Source: Alisma plantago-aquatica (taxonomy: Eukaryota; Streptophyta; Magnoliopsida; Alismatales; Alismataceae). Taken from it: DNA of 64,000 bases. The notes below the pieces were generated by a model. That model was not told where the DNA came from. It did no database searches and worked only from the letters and a program-made list of their open reading frames with translations. The stretch is taken from NCBI GenBank assembly GCA_963693085.1, contig OY856412.1, positions 1,408,942,694 to 1,409,006,693 on the forward strand, written 5' to 3'. Shown here in pieces: positions 35,401 to 48,372 of the stretch (position 1 is the stretch's first letter; the number at the start of each line of letters is the position of its first letter). A program made the position numbers and the translations under genes.

Positions 35401-35705
35401 TGGATGAATTGGGTTTCACTTTAGTGAACTTTGAAAAGATTGGCGAGAAGGGTGAACCATTCATATTGGCATCACAGGCGAAACAAATATTTTATATCGA
35501 TGATCTTGCAAATGATAAATGGTCGATTGTTCTTCATGGTAAAAGATAGTTCATTGAAGATCCTATAGATGAAGAAGAGTACTATGATAAGTATGATGAC
35601 TCCAGTCCATTCTCAGTTGGATTGCCAACTGCATAAAATATTGAAGAGAATGATGACTTATATGTGCACGGAGATCACAATGAAGGATTGTTAATTGATA
35701 AATGA
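32472..35705 (+). pseudogene. CACTA transposase, TNP2 family (TNPD-like), inactivated
   Basis: This enzyme would cut and join the transposon ends in the nucleus. The start MDRSWMS and the Cys/His cluster YYPCRHCGNN (about 32586-32620) match the transposase-associated domain. The TNP2 core follows: CPKCGASRYK (33150-33190), the segment from LCTDGMNLYG to YNLPPWLC (33430-33530), DIDVYLEPLIDDLKKLW, LSGYSVKGAKVCPIC and HCIDVMHVEKN. Later come the DUF4218-like (34560-34830) and DUF4216-like (35290-35370) regions. Damage: TGA near 32550 and 32694, stops near 33365, 33468, 33800, 33846 and 34067, one frameshift near 34450, and stops near 35547 and 35634. Several stops are consistent with CGA-to-TGA change. 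It cannot make active protein, though transposase supplied in trans could still move the element. Confidence 0.85.
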
Positions 35706-35828
35706 TCACAATTTTAGAGGCATGCATGTTTATATTTTTTATATGTTTCATTTTTCAATGTTTATATTTTTTAATGTGCATTATATAAAATGCTAAATTT
35801 TTGCTTTTTTAATGACATTTTCAGATAC

Positions 35829-37684
35829 ATGGCTGACCATGGGCATGATCGTGATGTCCATGATGAGCATGATGTCCATAATGAGGATGATGTCCATGAT
35901 GAGCATGGCGAGGATACCAATGTAAGTTTTAAAAACATATCATATATTTCTATAGAAATTCATTATCTTCTAGTTATGTCATATATTGTATATTTCTATA
36001 TTGAGCTAATTCAGTGTGTTTATTTTGTCAAATTTTTGGTTGATGATGCACATGTATGCTCTGAAGCACTGGAAGCACTTGATGCGCATCACCAAAAACT
36101 TAACAAGAAAAGGGGCATCACTCTGCTAAACAAGTTAATAGCGCTAAGTGGCAGTGGATCCAAATTGGCTGTGAGTTTAATAATGCAGGAAATGCAATTG
36201 GAGTGAACCGCAATAATTTTGTAAACTATCTTGGGGTTCTCACTCGAAGCCATTATGGTGTTAAGTATGATAATTGGCACAAAGCTCCTCAGGTGAAGAA
36301 AGACTTGATATGGAAGGATTTACTCGTGAGTTATTATTATTTGCAATTCTATTTTATAGATTACAAATTCTATTATTTGCAATTCTATTTTTGCATACTA
36401 GTTAATAGCAATTCTATTTTACAGAATCTGTTTGCATTGGATGATAAGCTGCATCGTAAAAGCGTGATGCAATGCACTGGAAAGATGTTAAGGAACTATA
36501 GGACAAATCTCAATAGAGAATACATAAAAGATGGTGATAAGAAGAAGAAGTCAGCCCTTGAATAGTGGAACTTCTTGGACAAAGCAGATTGGGACGCGTT
36601 TGTTGCTTCAAGACAAAATGAAGACTTCAAGGTGTTAAGCATCACTCCCAATTTAATTAATATACATTGTATTCACATATTCAAGATTAACCTTTAGTGT
36701 TACTAACCAAATCAATGTACATACTAACTAGGCTCTCAGTGAGGCACAAAAAGCAAGGCATGCACTAAATGTGCATGACCACACAATGGGTCCAAAGGGC
36801 TATGCAAACATTTGCCAAAGACTATAGGTGGAGTCTACTGCTACTCAGGAATCTACTACATGTACCACACCCATGCCTCGCCATGATGTCTGGATAGCTG
36901 GGAGGCAAAACAAGAAGGGTGAAATAACGAAGCCTGTAACTACTGAAGTGGCTGTAAAAATGGTAAAATACAAATCTTAGAGCAATCGTTCGAATATTGA
37001 TTATTTGTGGTGTTTACTTAGCAATTTCTATTGATGGTGATGAGCGGGAGCTGCACGAGCAGAGGAATCAGGGCATGTTTATCCCTATGGGCACAAGGGA
37101 TGAATTGACAGTTGCTCTAGGTAACCCAGAGCATCCTGGACATGTTAGGGGTGCATGCACTGGTGTGTGTATCAAAGCATTCTTTGGGCCATCCCAGCAC
37201 AAACCTGTCCCAAGAGCGGGACTTTTACAAGAAGAGTTAAGCTATTCTTTTTTTAGAATGTTACTGCAAAAGGGAATTCAATAATAAGAAGCTAATGTTT
37301 CTTTTATCCATGTATAGGAGAATAAGAGAGTGGAGGATATAGTTTCTAAGAAGGTCAAGGAAGAAATGCTACGATGTCAGGCATCTCAGGCTTCCAATCA
37401 GCCTATGGCGGCCTGCTCTTCTCCTGATGCACAGGCTGAGAGTAATCATGTAGACCCACCACCTAGCACGTCTGCTGTAAGTATTGTTTATGACATAGTA
37501 GCTAGTCTTTTCAAGATGATATGTTTTCAAGATGATATATATGTATATATGTATAACATTCTTTACATAAATTTGTAGGCGTTGAAGCCATGCCACTTAA
37601 GAATTGAAGACTATATTGTTGCAGAGGTGCAGGCTTACCCATTCCTTCTTGGGGCAACTATTCATGGGACTCCAATGCCATAGG
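35829..37684 (+). pseudogene. CACTA second gene, 5' part: Transposase_24-like region
   Basis: The frame begins MADHGHDRDVHDEHDVHNE (Asp/His-rich repeats), then a GT donor at about 35930. The next exon has LDAHHQKLNKKRG, a frame change near 36160, then GNAIGVNRNNFVNYLGVLTR and DNWHKAPQVKKDLIWKDLL, the pattern of plant Ptta/En/Spm (Transposase_24) proteins. Further exons read LFALDDKLHRKSVMQCTGK, ELTVALGNPEHPGHVRG, and (37318-37476) an acidic/Ser-rich linker. The last exon piece (37579-37684) is cut by element D, whose GTTAC duplication lies within it. The gene resumes at 55793. In-frame stops (near 36562 and 37681) show decay. The product may bind the subterminal repeats; this is inferred. Confidence 0.7.
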
Positions 37685-37689
37685 GTTAC

Positions 37690-40600
37690 TGTTACAACCC
37701 CAATTTTTGGGTTTATTTGGTGAGAAATGTAATTTCTCATATTAAGGATATTTGAACAAATAATGATATCATTTGGTTCGAATAAATGGATTTTGTTTAC
37801 AATAGCCTTGATGTTTGTGTTGTGGACTTTATTGGCTATTGAGCCCAAATAATAAGAAAATTCAATTAGTGAATGAATAATTGAATATTTGAGAAAAGAA
37901 AAATGTGGAAACCTCTAGAAGGCAAAACCAAAGAGGGATTCCGTGCCTCTTGGGTTCCAAGGAGTCCAAAGTTGCATAAAGAGTGCAATAAGAAAAGAAA
38001 AGATCAATTAAGTATTTCTTTATTAAGAAAGAAATTGAAAATATTGATGAAATGTGGAAAATAAGTGAAAAGAGGTATAATTGAGTAATCCTTGGTGGAA
38101 TTTTGTAACCCAAGGATTCCTAATGTTGAAAGGAATACCAATGAGGAAAATAAAAGAGAAATAAAGAGAAAACCTCAAAAAGAGATATTTAATGAGAAAT
38201 AAACAAGATAATGTGAAATAATGCATATTGATGCATTTAAGGATAATGAGTATTCCTTAAAAAGGAATTTCGAAGTATTTGAGTTTCTTGGGATCCAAGA
38301 AGACCCAATGAAGAAAGAGGAAAGAGAAAATACCAAAATTGCAAAATAATAGGATAATATGATACATTATTAATGGTTTTGTAGCTTTGTTAAAGATGAG
38401 GTATTTTCTACTTAAGGAAAACATAATTTCATGATTAATGGATTAAAAAGCAAGTCAAAAGAGAATAAGGGAGAATATTTTAGTTTAGTATTCCTAAAAA
38501 CCCAATGAATATGTTGTTTTAAGAAGATGATTAAGAGAGAGAAACTTGCTTAGTAGTGAAGGAAGCACTTTCATAATTTGAAGAGGGATTGGTTGCTTCG
38601 AGGGCAATCCTACTGGGGCGTGGATACTCACCCTATAAAAAGGGGTAAAGCCCTGGTCGAGATCCTGAGAAGTTCCACACAATACTACCGCTTCTTCTTC
38701 TTGTTTCCGCCTAAACCCTAAGCTTGATAGTAGGGCCCTACCCTAGGACAACGAGGGATAGGGAGGAAGGGCGACAGAAGCCTGATGACCCTACGGTGAC
38801 CTGGGGATGGTTGGTTACCATCTCTTTGCATGGCCCTCGTGCAGACGACCTGCTACAGGCTACCCGTCCAGTCACAAAGCACATGCCGAGGTTGCTTGAA
38901 ATCGCCACAATGGTCATGTGTAAGGGGTGCCTTGGGTGCGCTAGAGCAAGGTGGAAGTAGGGTAGGGAGTTCTGACAATGATCGTGGCCTCAGGAGGTAA
39001 TGAGAACCCACACAAGGCTGCAGGTCGGCGGCCGCGCTGGGTCTTCCTAGGAGGAAGACGACCTAAGGTCGATTGGATAGATCTACCCTCTGTGATGTGT
39101 TGGGCTAATTGGTTAAGTCAAGGGTAGAAACATAATTCAGTTATGTTTCCCAAAAGCTGACGTTGCATGGAAAGGGTGACGTGGCGCTCCCAGATTGGCT
39201 CAAGTAAGTCAAATTTGCAAAATTCATATCAAATAATCGGTAACTCAGATTGATACAAATAATATATGGATTTTTCTCAAAAAAAACGAAAGGAATCCAA
39301 TAAAAATACATTTAGAGGCTAGTTACTCTTGCAATTTGAAAAGTAATGGAAGGTATTAACTTTAATGTAATGATGATTAAGAAACCCTATTTTGATGTGT
39401 TTAAAGTGATTCGTAGGGTTTAATGGATGATTAAAGTTGATATTAACCTGTTAATCATGAAGAGTTACATTAAGATTGAAAAAGATGAACTTTGCATGTA
39501 ATTCGTTTAATTTAGAGTTTATGTGCAAAAATAGGCTTTAATGGGCCTTGAAACCCTAATGATGGTAATTAAGACTACTAATGGCTTTAATTATTCGATT
39601 TCATGTATAGAACTGAGTTTTCATGATTATAAGCTATTTCGAGCATTAAAGTTCCTAATTTGTGGATAAATAACCTTAATATAGAAATTAGGGTTTTTGA
39701 ATGAATCAAGGTAGAATTAATGATAAATAACGTTCATATGAGTATTAGAACATAATGAACTACAGATTGATGATAAACGAGCATAATGACTTTGTCATGG
39801 GTTAAAGAGGATAAAATGTTTGCTTTAATGAAAAGAGGCTTAATGGACTTATATAATGGTTAATTATGCCTTAAAACCAAAACTGAGGATTAGATGTTGA
39901 GATAATTAGGGTTTGTGATCAATTGTGTTAAATTAGGGTTTAAAATAGTAAAAGATGAAGGGAAACCCTAATTGCAATGGAAACCCTAAAAGTGGACTAG
40001 AAACCCTAGGAAGCAAGCTAGATTTAATAGATCTTAATGACATGAGTAATAAAAGGAAATTGTATATTTGTTTCAGGATCTTGTTGAATGCTTGATTGCC
40101 TATTGGTTGATTGGATTATTTCTGTCTCACATCAACTTGACATGTATGTGGTTATGCTTATGATTATCCCGCATTAGTTTTCCGAAGATTTTATCGATGT
40201 TTATATCGTGGCTTGAATTAATTGTTGGATGAATTTAATTCATGCAAATTATAATGTAAATATGACTATCACATAAGATATGTACCTACTAGCTCAGATC
40301 CTAGTCCCCTCTGTAGCTTAATGGGTTGACCTAGTACATGGCTACCAATGGGGTAGGCCCATCAGGTCATCGAATGACTTAGTACATGGCTACCAATGGG
40401 GTAGAACCATCAAGTCACTTGGAGTCAGAGATTGGACTACCTATGGGTAGTGCCATGTGACTCAACCCTAGATGTTGATCTACCTATTAGGTAGGATCAT
40501 GCGGGGTTTAATAAGGATCTACCTAGAGAGAGGTAGTATCTCAGTCCACTACAGGGACAACACAGAGATAGGAGATAGGAAAGGATTGAGTAGTATGGTT

Positions 40601-41009
40601 TAAAACGTAATCTTGGCTATTAAATTATAATTGGCTGATTACTTTGTTATTATAGTTGCACGATTATTATTTTCCCCACATACCAGCTTCTTGCTGACCG
40701 ACGTTTTGTTTTTCGGCATTTTAGGTACAAAAGAAAAGAACAAACAATAAAGTGGCATATGCGGAATTAAATGAGAATTAACGTGTACAGGAGGATTAGT
40801 TAGATTAGTATCTTCACGGATAGAAGTTTAGAAATCCCAATTTTTAAAAGGTAAGCAAAGTTTTATTTTATACCAGTTTTCCATTTAGTTGGTAAAGTTT
40901 ATTAATTGTTATTGATTATCTGTCAAACCTTTGATCCGGGTTATTGGTTAGCGGCTCTGACCTTTCGGTCTCCCTTAATTGGGGGTTACCGGGAGGCGGG
41001 GTCATTCCA
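37690..41009 (+). repeat. 5' LTR of element D
   Basis: It is 3320 bp, from TGTTACAACCCC to GGGGTCATTCCA, with a TATA box (tataaaa, 38634-38640). A 78-codon frame at 38724-38960 has a counterpart in the other LTR but has diverged like non-coding DNA, so I do not call it. Duplicated gtacatggctaccaatgggg words lie at 40334 and 40384. Confidence 0.9.
38634..38640 (+). promoter_or_regulatory. TATA box of element D
   Basis: tataaaa is followed by agggg. The same motif is at 46309-46315 in the 3' LTR. Confidence 0.6.
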
Positions 41010-41011
41010 AT

Positions 41012-41028
41012 TGGTATCAGAGCATAGG
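41012..41028 (+). other. Primer binding site of element D, tRNA-iMet type
   Basis: TGGTATCAGAGCATAGG begins two bases after the LTR. It orients the element to the plus strand. Confidence 0.85.
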
Positions 41029-44000
41029 TTCCTCATCTAATCATTAATACTTATTCAATTTTACAAATCCTATAGAACCTGAAGGAGTTATTAGAGGATT
41101 GTCCAAAAGATTGAGGTGTCTAGAAAAGGATCACGTCCGGGGGCTGGCAATATTTTCCTCCACACCGCTAGTCGGAATACAAGGACTCCCGGATTGTGTG
41201 ACTGGCTGGACAATGTCTAAGGATATGACTCGAAATAAGATACCTTTAGGACTCTCTCATCTTGTTCATCCCTTCTCAACTCAAATTCGGTTAAGGACCT
41301 TAAGGATTAGGGTTTCCTCTCTTCTCCTCACCCTCTTGAGGTATGGGTAAGGTTAATAAGGTCTAAGGAATCCTCCACCAAATTAATGAAAAGCATGTAA
41401 ATAAGATGTCATGGACATAAGCTTAATAGATTAAGCGCAAACTAAAGAATAGATACATGCTTAGGTCGTGTGACACGAGTTGTCTTTTCTCTTAGGAGAA
41501 ACCTGAGGCTAGACCTCCTTGTCAGGAGGATGAGTAGAGAGAGTTAGTCTTGGAGGTAGAGACCCCCATTAAAAGTAGAGACCTAGCACATCCTCTGAGG
41601 ATGAGGTTAACCGTAACCCTAAGTGAAGGTTAGAGTGGGAGATGACATGAAGAGTTAGATGTCATGGTAGACCAAGTGTTTGGATAGACATGCCTTGGAT
41701 GCCATATGAGCCATGATAAGTTGCTGACCAAGCACCTTTGGCAACCCAACCCTGGGAAGGGTCATGCATGTTTGAGTGAAGGATAGCTCCTTCATTGATG
41801 AGGTTAGTGAAGAACCTATAGAAACCCTATAGGCTTATGCAAGTAGGGTATAGCTTGCACCCAGAGTGCGTCAGTAGTGCTGACAGTAGATTGAAACCCT
41901 GGTCAAGGGAGTATGTTGGATAACTTATGTGATAAACATAAAGAGCTAAGGATAATCTTGAGCCAAACATGAGTTGAGCAAAGGCTTCACCCAGGTAGGG
42001 ATATACTGGTAAGCTTGATCTAACTTCATGTAGTGAGGCTGGATGTGGAGTTAGATCTAGAGAGAGAAAGCAGGGCTCAAGTAAGAAGGTTGGAAGCGTG
42101 GATTCCGAGACATGAGGAATAGTGGGGAGTTGAGAATGATGCGACCTAAGTGGATGATAGTGGTTGCCTTATGCTTGACCCCTGGAGGCTGATGATATCT
42201 TGGCTTCCTTTAGACGAACCAAACCCTAGAGAGAGGATGAGGCTTTTGGTACCTATGTGCCTATGGTATAAATGTTTACCTTCTGAGATAGGAAGAAGAG
42301 TTCTTTAGACCTAGAAAGGTTTAGTAACAAGTTGTGAGGCCTTATACCTAGTTGGTTGTCCTTGAGGAGGACTCAACTCTGAGGTGCTGCTTAGATAAAA
42401 GGACCATGGGAGTACATGACATATATTTGACATGCTTGATCCTTGGTTAAGAGATTGATCATGCAGTTGGACACCCGAAGGTGAACCTAGGGTTCCTAGG
42501 CCTAAGAGGGGAAGCAGTGTATTTGATGCTCATGATGAGATTTGAGTCTCTATAGTTTCGAGCATTATACTCCTCATGTGTAGAAGTAAAGGAAAGGGTA
42601 TGTTTGATGAACCCCTCACAACTAAGTTGGTCTAATGTTGAGGATGAGAAAAAGTGTTACCTAGCATGGTTTGATAAGTGTATTCTTATGCCTTAGTAGC
42701 TTGATAAGGCTAAGCATGCTCATGTGGATGCATACCCTAAACATAAGGACGTTTGTGACCATTGTTATCAAGGTGTAGTTTCCTTCCATCCTGGAAGAGG
42801 GATCCTTTTTAGGGTGTATACCAGTTTTGTTGGTTTAAGTTAACCTAAAGAGGTCTCATAGGATCTTGAGAATCTAAGTGAAAAGTACATGGTATGAGGA
42901 TGAACCTGTAGACCCATAGATAACCATCTCTATGTGCATATGGATGTGTTACCATGGAGGTAACCAGTATGGGGCCTGACCAAGGTAGGCAGGTCGCCAT
43001 GATCCCTGTAAAAGGATGAAAGTCAGAGAATGAATGTAGAAAGAGATATTATAAATAGTAAGGTTCTAAGTTGAAAATTTACTATAAGATAATCCTAAGT
43101 CTATCCTAGGGTCAGGTAGGGATAAGACCGATGGAAGTAGGATTTGCCTAATTCCCTAGTTGCACATGATCATAGGGTCGGGAGGTAACAACTATCATTT
43201 TCTGAGGACCATGGGTTAGGAGATTAAGCACCTTTATGAACTCATGGGACCCAAAGGGTAGATGAGTAGGGCACTCTCTGGATGCATGAGGGAAGAGGGA
43301 TGACCCCAAAAGTGCCGGCACCCTATAGACCTAGAGGAGATGACCAAGTATTGTGTGGTGACCCAAATAGGTTTTAGACCAGCTTACCATGGAAGTAATC
43401 TGTGATATCAAGATGATTGTGAAGTAGAGACATAAGTTGCACGTTACAACTTAGATTTGAAGGTATACTGGCAAGGTGGGATGTACCATCTCTACTCTTG
43501 GAATAGGAAGAACTTTGTGTTTGGACGACTGCCAAATGCTTATTTCTTCTTGTTATGGGAGTGAGAGATGGGACAGTACGCATGCCATACACCAAGGATA
43601 AAAGATGATGTGGGTTGGAACGTTGCTACGAGGTATGAGGAAAGAGATGATAACATACCTTGTAGAGTGAACGATACATGGAGGGTGTACAAACACCAAG
43701 AAGTATTAAGATAATCACCTTGTGAAAATGTTTTACCATGAGCTATGTGGAATCTGCATGTGATACAAGGTTGGGTTTGATAACCAAGAGGATGATCTCA
43801 GAGTTTTCTTGATGAAGACAAACTTAGAGTTTGAGATGAGATGATAAGTATAATACATGGAGGTGTATGTTACCTAACACCTAAGGATAAGAAGTGGTAA
43901 TGAATGCTCTGGTTGGGATAAAGTGCCTAGTTTAGCTAGAAGCTAGAAGAAGTTGAGGTTGTTAGGCTAACTTTAAGTTGAGAAAAAGAGATAAGTTTGG

Positions 44001-45351
44001 CTAACACTCAGATATAACGAGATCAGTTAATGGTTTTTTGGTTAGCCAGTCTAGTCCTTGGTGTAATGAAAGGATGGTAGTAGAACCTCAGATGCACTTC
44101 TTTAGAAAAGAAGGTGATGAAACCCCGATAGAATGGTTTAGGGTTTTTGAGGTATTGATCTTGAAGAATAATGACATACATGAGATCATGATTTTAAGAT
44201 CACCATACACCGTACTACGAAGATAATAAGTGATAGTGGTACTTGAGATACCTAAGATAAAGTTGCATGTGATATATGGCCATGCAAGCCGAGGGTGAAG
44301 GATGAACACTAGTAACCCAGTGCATTGATATAGAGGATAAAGAGTTCCTGAGAGGGAATGGGAGTTCATCACTATGAATGTTGTAAGTCTCTCCTGGACT
44401 AAGGAAGGTCGAGATGCAATATGGGGTATAGTAGATTGTCTTACCCAGATGACATGAGAAAGAAAGAGTTCTGTCAAGGGACAAATCTGGTTGAGCTACC
44501 CATGAGAGAGAAGGTTCAACTACACCATGAAGTGAGTTCAAAAGTTCTTGAGTATGACCTAAAGGTTCACTTCCATGAGGTGGAAGAAGAACTTGATGAT
44601 AGTATAGTTTATCACCCCTAACTAATGGTTAGTATGATCCAGACTAGAGGGTCTGATGAGAGAAAGTGTGCTTGTCCAGGGTGATACAAATAGACAGTTC
44701 TTAAGATGTGATGTTAACCACCATGGCCTTTATCGGGATGCAAGAAGTTCTATAAGGAGGTTGTGTCGGTCACCACTTCATTATGATGATGTTGGTGAAG
44801 GAGGCCTCGCGAAGGTCAGAAAAGAACCACAGTGTGTGCATATAAAGTCGCTTGATCGTGCAATGGCTGAGAGAGAGCTCAAGGGTGACATGAGTCATGA
44901 GTTGATGAAAAGAAGACTGACATGCAATTCACTGTGGGAGAATATAATGTTAAAATCCGACCCCTCTGAGCTACAACCGAGAAAGCTGAGTCCCTGATAT
45001 ATGGGCCCATTTGAGATGGATTGGTGGAGAAGGTCATGTTTAACCTTACCCCTCAAGACAACATGATGTATAATGTATTACATGAGTCTGATCTAGAGCA
45101 CTATGTGAGGTACCCAAGCCATGTGTTGAGCCCTGAACCTATTCAACTTTTGAGAGGCTGAAATGTCCTGATTCACCTATGAGGGTATGATATACCAAGG
45201 TGAGAAAGAACTCAAATGGAAGAAAATGAGATGATGAAGGTTCTTGGGAAGCACCATGGAAAGGGTGAATCCACATGGGAGCCATGATGGACATATCAAA
45301 GGCTTATCCTATTTGTTTGCTTGCTTGATTGAATTTTGAGGGGAAAATTCT
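41029..45351 (+). pseudogene. Decayed internal region of element D (gypsy polyprotein relic)
   Basis: No long frame survives. Near 43437-43480 a trace resembles the region before the integrase C-terminus. From 44999 the frames read GPFE, then HYVRYPSHVLSPEPIQ (about 45100-45145) and HGKGESTWEP (about 45254-45284), which fit the integrase C-terminal and chromodomain part of a Del/Tekay chromovirus. Gag, protease and reverse transcriptase are not recognisable. The interior is somewhat shorter than usual for the lineage. Short frames such as 44038-44226 and 44421-44621 have no recognisable domain. Confidence 0.55.
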
Positions 45352-45367
45352 TATAAGAGGGGAAGGA
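45352..45367 (+). other. Polypurine tract of element D
   Basis: ataagaggggaagga lies directly before the LTR's TGTTACAAC. Confidence 0.75.
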
Positions 45368-46948
45368 TGTTACAACACCAATTTTTGGGTTTATTTGGTG
45401 AGAAATGTAATTTCTCATATTAAGGATATTTGAAAAAATAATGATATAATTTGGTTCGAATAAATAGATTTTGTTTACAATAGCATTGATGTTTGTGTTG
45501 TGGACTTTATTGGCTATTGGGCCCAAATAACAAGAAAATTCAATTAATGAATGAATAATTGAATATTTGAGAAAAGAAAAATGTGGAAACCTCTAGAAGG
45601 CAAATCCAAAGACGGATTTCGTGCCTCTTGGGTTCCAAGGAGTCCAAAGTTGCATAAAGAGTGCAATAAGAAAAGAAAAGATCATTTAAGTATTTCTTTA
45701 TTAAGAAAGAAATTGAAAATAATGATGAAATGTGGAAAATAAGTGAAAAGAGGTATAATTGAGTAATCCTTGGCGGAATTTCATATCCCAAGGATTCCTA
45801 ATGTTGAAAGGAATACCAATGAGGAAAATAAAAGAGAAATAAAGAGAAAACCTCAAAAAGAGATATTTTAATGAGAAATAAACAAGATAATGTGAAATAA
45901 TGCATATTGATGCATTTAAGGATAATGAGTATTCCTTAAAAAGGAATTTCGAATTATTAGAGTTTCTTGGGATCCAAGAAGACCCAATGAAAAAAGAGGA
46001 AAGAGAAAATACCATAATTGCAAAATAGGAGGATAATATGATACATTATTAATGGTTTTTGTAGCTTTGTTAAAGAAGAGGTATTTTCTACTTAAGGAAA
46101 ACATAATTTCATGATTAATGGATTAAAAAGCAAGTCAAAAGAGAATAAGGGAGAATATTTTTGTATTCCTAAAAACCCAATGAATATGTTGTTTTAAGAA
46201 GATGATTAAGAGAGAGAAACTTGCCTAGTAGTGAAGGAAGCACTTTCCTAATTGGAAGAGGGCTTGGTTGCTTCGAGGGAAAGCCTACTCAGGCGTGGAT
46301 ACTAACCCTATAAAAAGGGGTAAAGCCCTAGTCGAGATCCAGAGAAGTTCCACGCAATACTACCTCTTCTTCTTCTTCTTTATGCCTAAACCCTTACCTT
46401 GATAGTAGGTTCCTACCCTGGGGCAACGAGGGACAGGGACGAAGGGCGACGGAAGCTTGATGACCCTACCATGACCTGGGGATGGTTGGTTACCATCTCC
46501 ATGCGTGGTCCTCGCACAGATGACCTGCTACAGGCTACCCGTCCAGCCACAAAGCACAGGCTGAGGTCACTTGAAACTGCCGCCATGGTCATGTGTAAGG
46601 GGTGCCTTGGGTGCGCCAGAGCAAGGTGGAGCTAGGGTAGGGAGTTCCGACAATGATCGTGGCCTCGGGAGGTAATGAGAACCCACACAAGGCTGCAGGT
46701 CGGCAGCCGCGCAGGGTCTTCCTAGGAGGAAGACGACCTAAGGTCGATTGGATAGATCTACCCTCCGTGATGTGCTGGGGTGATTGGTTAAGTCAAGGGT
46801 AGAAACATAATTCAGTTATGTTTCCCAAAAGCTAATGTTGCATGGCAAGGGTGACGTGGCGCTCCCGGATTGGCTCAAGTAAGTCAAATTTGCAAAATTC
46901 ATATCTAATAATCGGTAACTCGGATTGGTACAAATAATATATGAATTT

Positions 46949-48356
46949 TGAAAACCTCTAGAGGGGGGGTGAATAGAGTTTTATGATAATTTAAAACAAT
47001 TTAAACTCAAACAACCAAAGTAAAAGATTGAGAAGAGGAACACAGGTGTTTAGAGTGGTTCCACCTTAGCAAATACTAAGGAGTCAGTCCACTACCCGGT
47101 TGCTTACCCAACCGGGATTTTGAAAGTATTGAATTTTATTACCTTTCAAGGATGTTACATAAAATTACAACACTCTCTAAACACCCTTTGGACAGCCTTC
47201 ACCTAGAAGTAATCTTGCCAACCTTGAAGCAGCCTTCCTTGGAGTAACTTCAAGCTCCCCCTTGAAGTAGCCTCCCTCCCGAAGTAGCTTCCCGTCAAGA
47301 TAGCCTTCTGAAGTAGTCCAAAGTCCTCCTCTTCACACGAAGAGCTTCACCCTCTTCCTATATGCAGCCTCCTCCCTGGAGTAGCAACGAAGAGTACAAA
47401 TATTACAAGGAACAAGAAAGAAAATAGGAAAGTACAACTTATCCTTTTAAGCTCAAGGCTTGAATTGCCTATATCAAGCGTATGGATTTTCCTAGCCAAG
47501 GTAATAGACTTGTGGATGCTAGGGTTAGGAAAATCTAGCCTATAGGACGAGCTTGAGCTAGATGGAATATGGCCAAGTGATCACAGTGCTCAATTGCTTG
47601 TAAAAGATTGCTCAAGAGTGCTTAGAAAGAATTCTCAAGTGTAGCAAGGTTGATCCTAGTGTCCTATGGCTTGTCCTATTTATAGGGATAGCCTAAGTAT
47701 GCTTAAGGACCTTCTAGATAGTTTCTAGGGGGTTCCAAGTGCTCAATTAGCCGTTAGGAATAGATTGGTCGTTTTTACAACGGCTAATTGCTTTAACTCT
47801 GCAGATTCTGTCAGAGACCGTCTCGGTCGACAGATGGTCGACCGAGACACCCACTCGGTCGAGCTTTCCTCGACCGACAGGCTCTCTGAGTGCAACGTTC
47901 ACTTCCAACTGCCAACTAACTCATTTGCTAAGTCTAACGGCTACTTTAGGTCAATTCTCGGTCGAGAAGGTTGTCGACCGAGAGTGTCTCGGTCGAGGAG
48001 TGTGTCGACCGAGATTGACTCTGTTTCAATTTATCAATTAAGATACTAAGTGTGTACATGAGTGTGCATAATGTGATCCTATTAGAAGGGATGACTTGTC
48101 TAACTATGGTGTGTAGCTAGGGAAGATCCATTGCTTGATTTACATGCAATCTAGGTACTTGTACATTATATAACTGTACAAGTTTTTACAATAGTGATTA
48201 CATTGCATGAAAATAAAACTATAAACTTATGATCTCCCTAGTTGCTTCGTCATCCACCATACTCCTGCACACTCAAGTAGCTCGTTAGATAAATAAGAAT
48301 GAAATGTTTGTCATAATCAAAACAAAGGGATTTTATAGATGTCCATTTAGCCAACA
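46949..48356 (-). repeat. 3' LTR of element E
   Basis: It is 1408 bp. On the minus strand it starts TGTTGGCTAAATGG and ends CTCTAGAGGTTTTCA. It has a TATA box (minus-strand tataaata at 47677-47684) and a cluster of TCGGTCGA/TCGACCGA palindromes at 47810-48020. A 94-codon frame at 47765-48049 repeats exactly in the other LTR only because the LTRs are identical. Confidence 0.92.
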
Positions 48357-48372
48357 ATCTCCCCCTTTTTGA
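48357..48372 (-). other. Polypurine tract of element E
   Basis: On the minus strand, aaaaagggggagat ends at the LTR start. Confidence 0.8.

Noticed and set aside
38724..38960. 78-codon ORF with a counterpart at 46399-46635 in the two LTRs of element D
   Set aside because: The two versions differ at many residues, as expected of unconstrained LTR DNA, and no domain is seen. Its place after the TATA box makes a leader peptide possible but unsupported.
44038..44621. Short ORFs in the interior of element D as genes
   Set aside because: Frames of 62-66 codons without recognisable motifs in a region of decayed polyprotein.
47765..48049. 94-codon ORF repeated exactly at 53455-53739
   Set aside because: It is identical only because it lies in two apparently identical LTRs. 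It is full of palindromic words, lies antisense to the element and has no recognisable domain.
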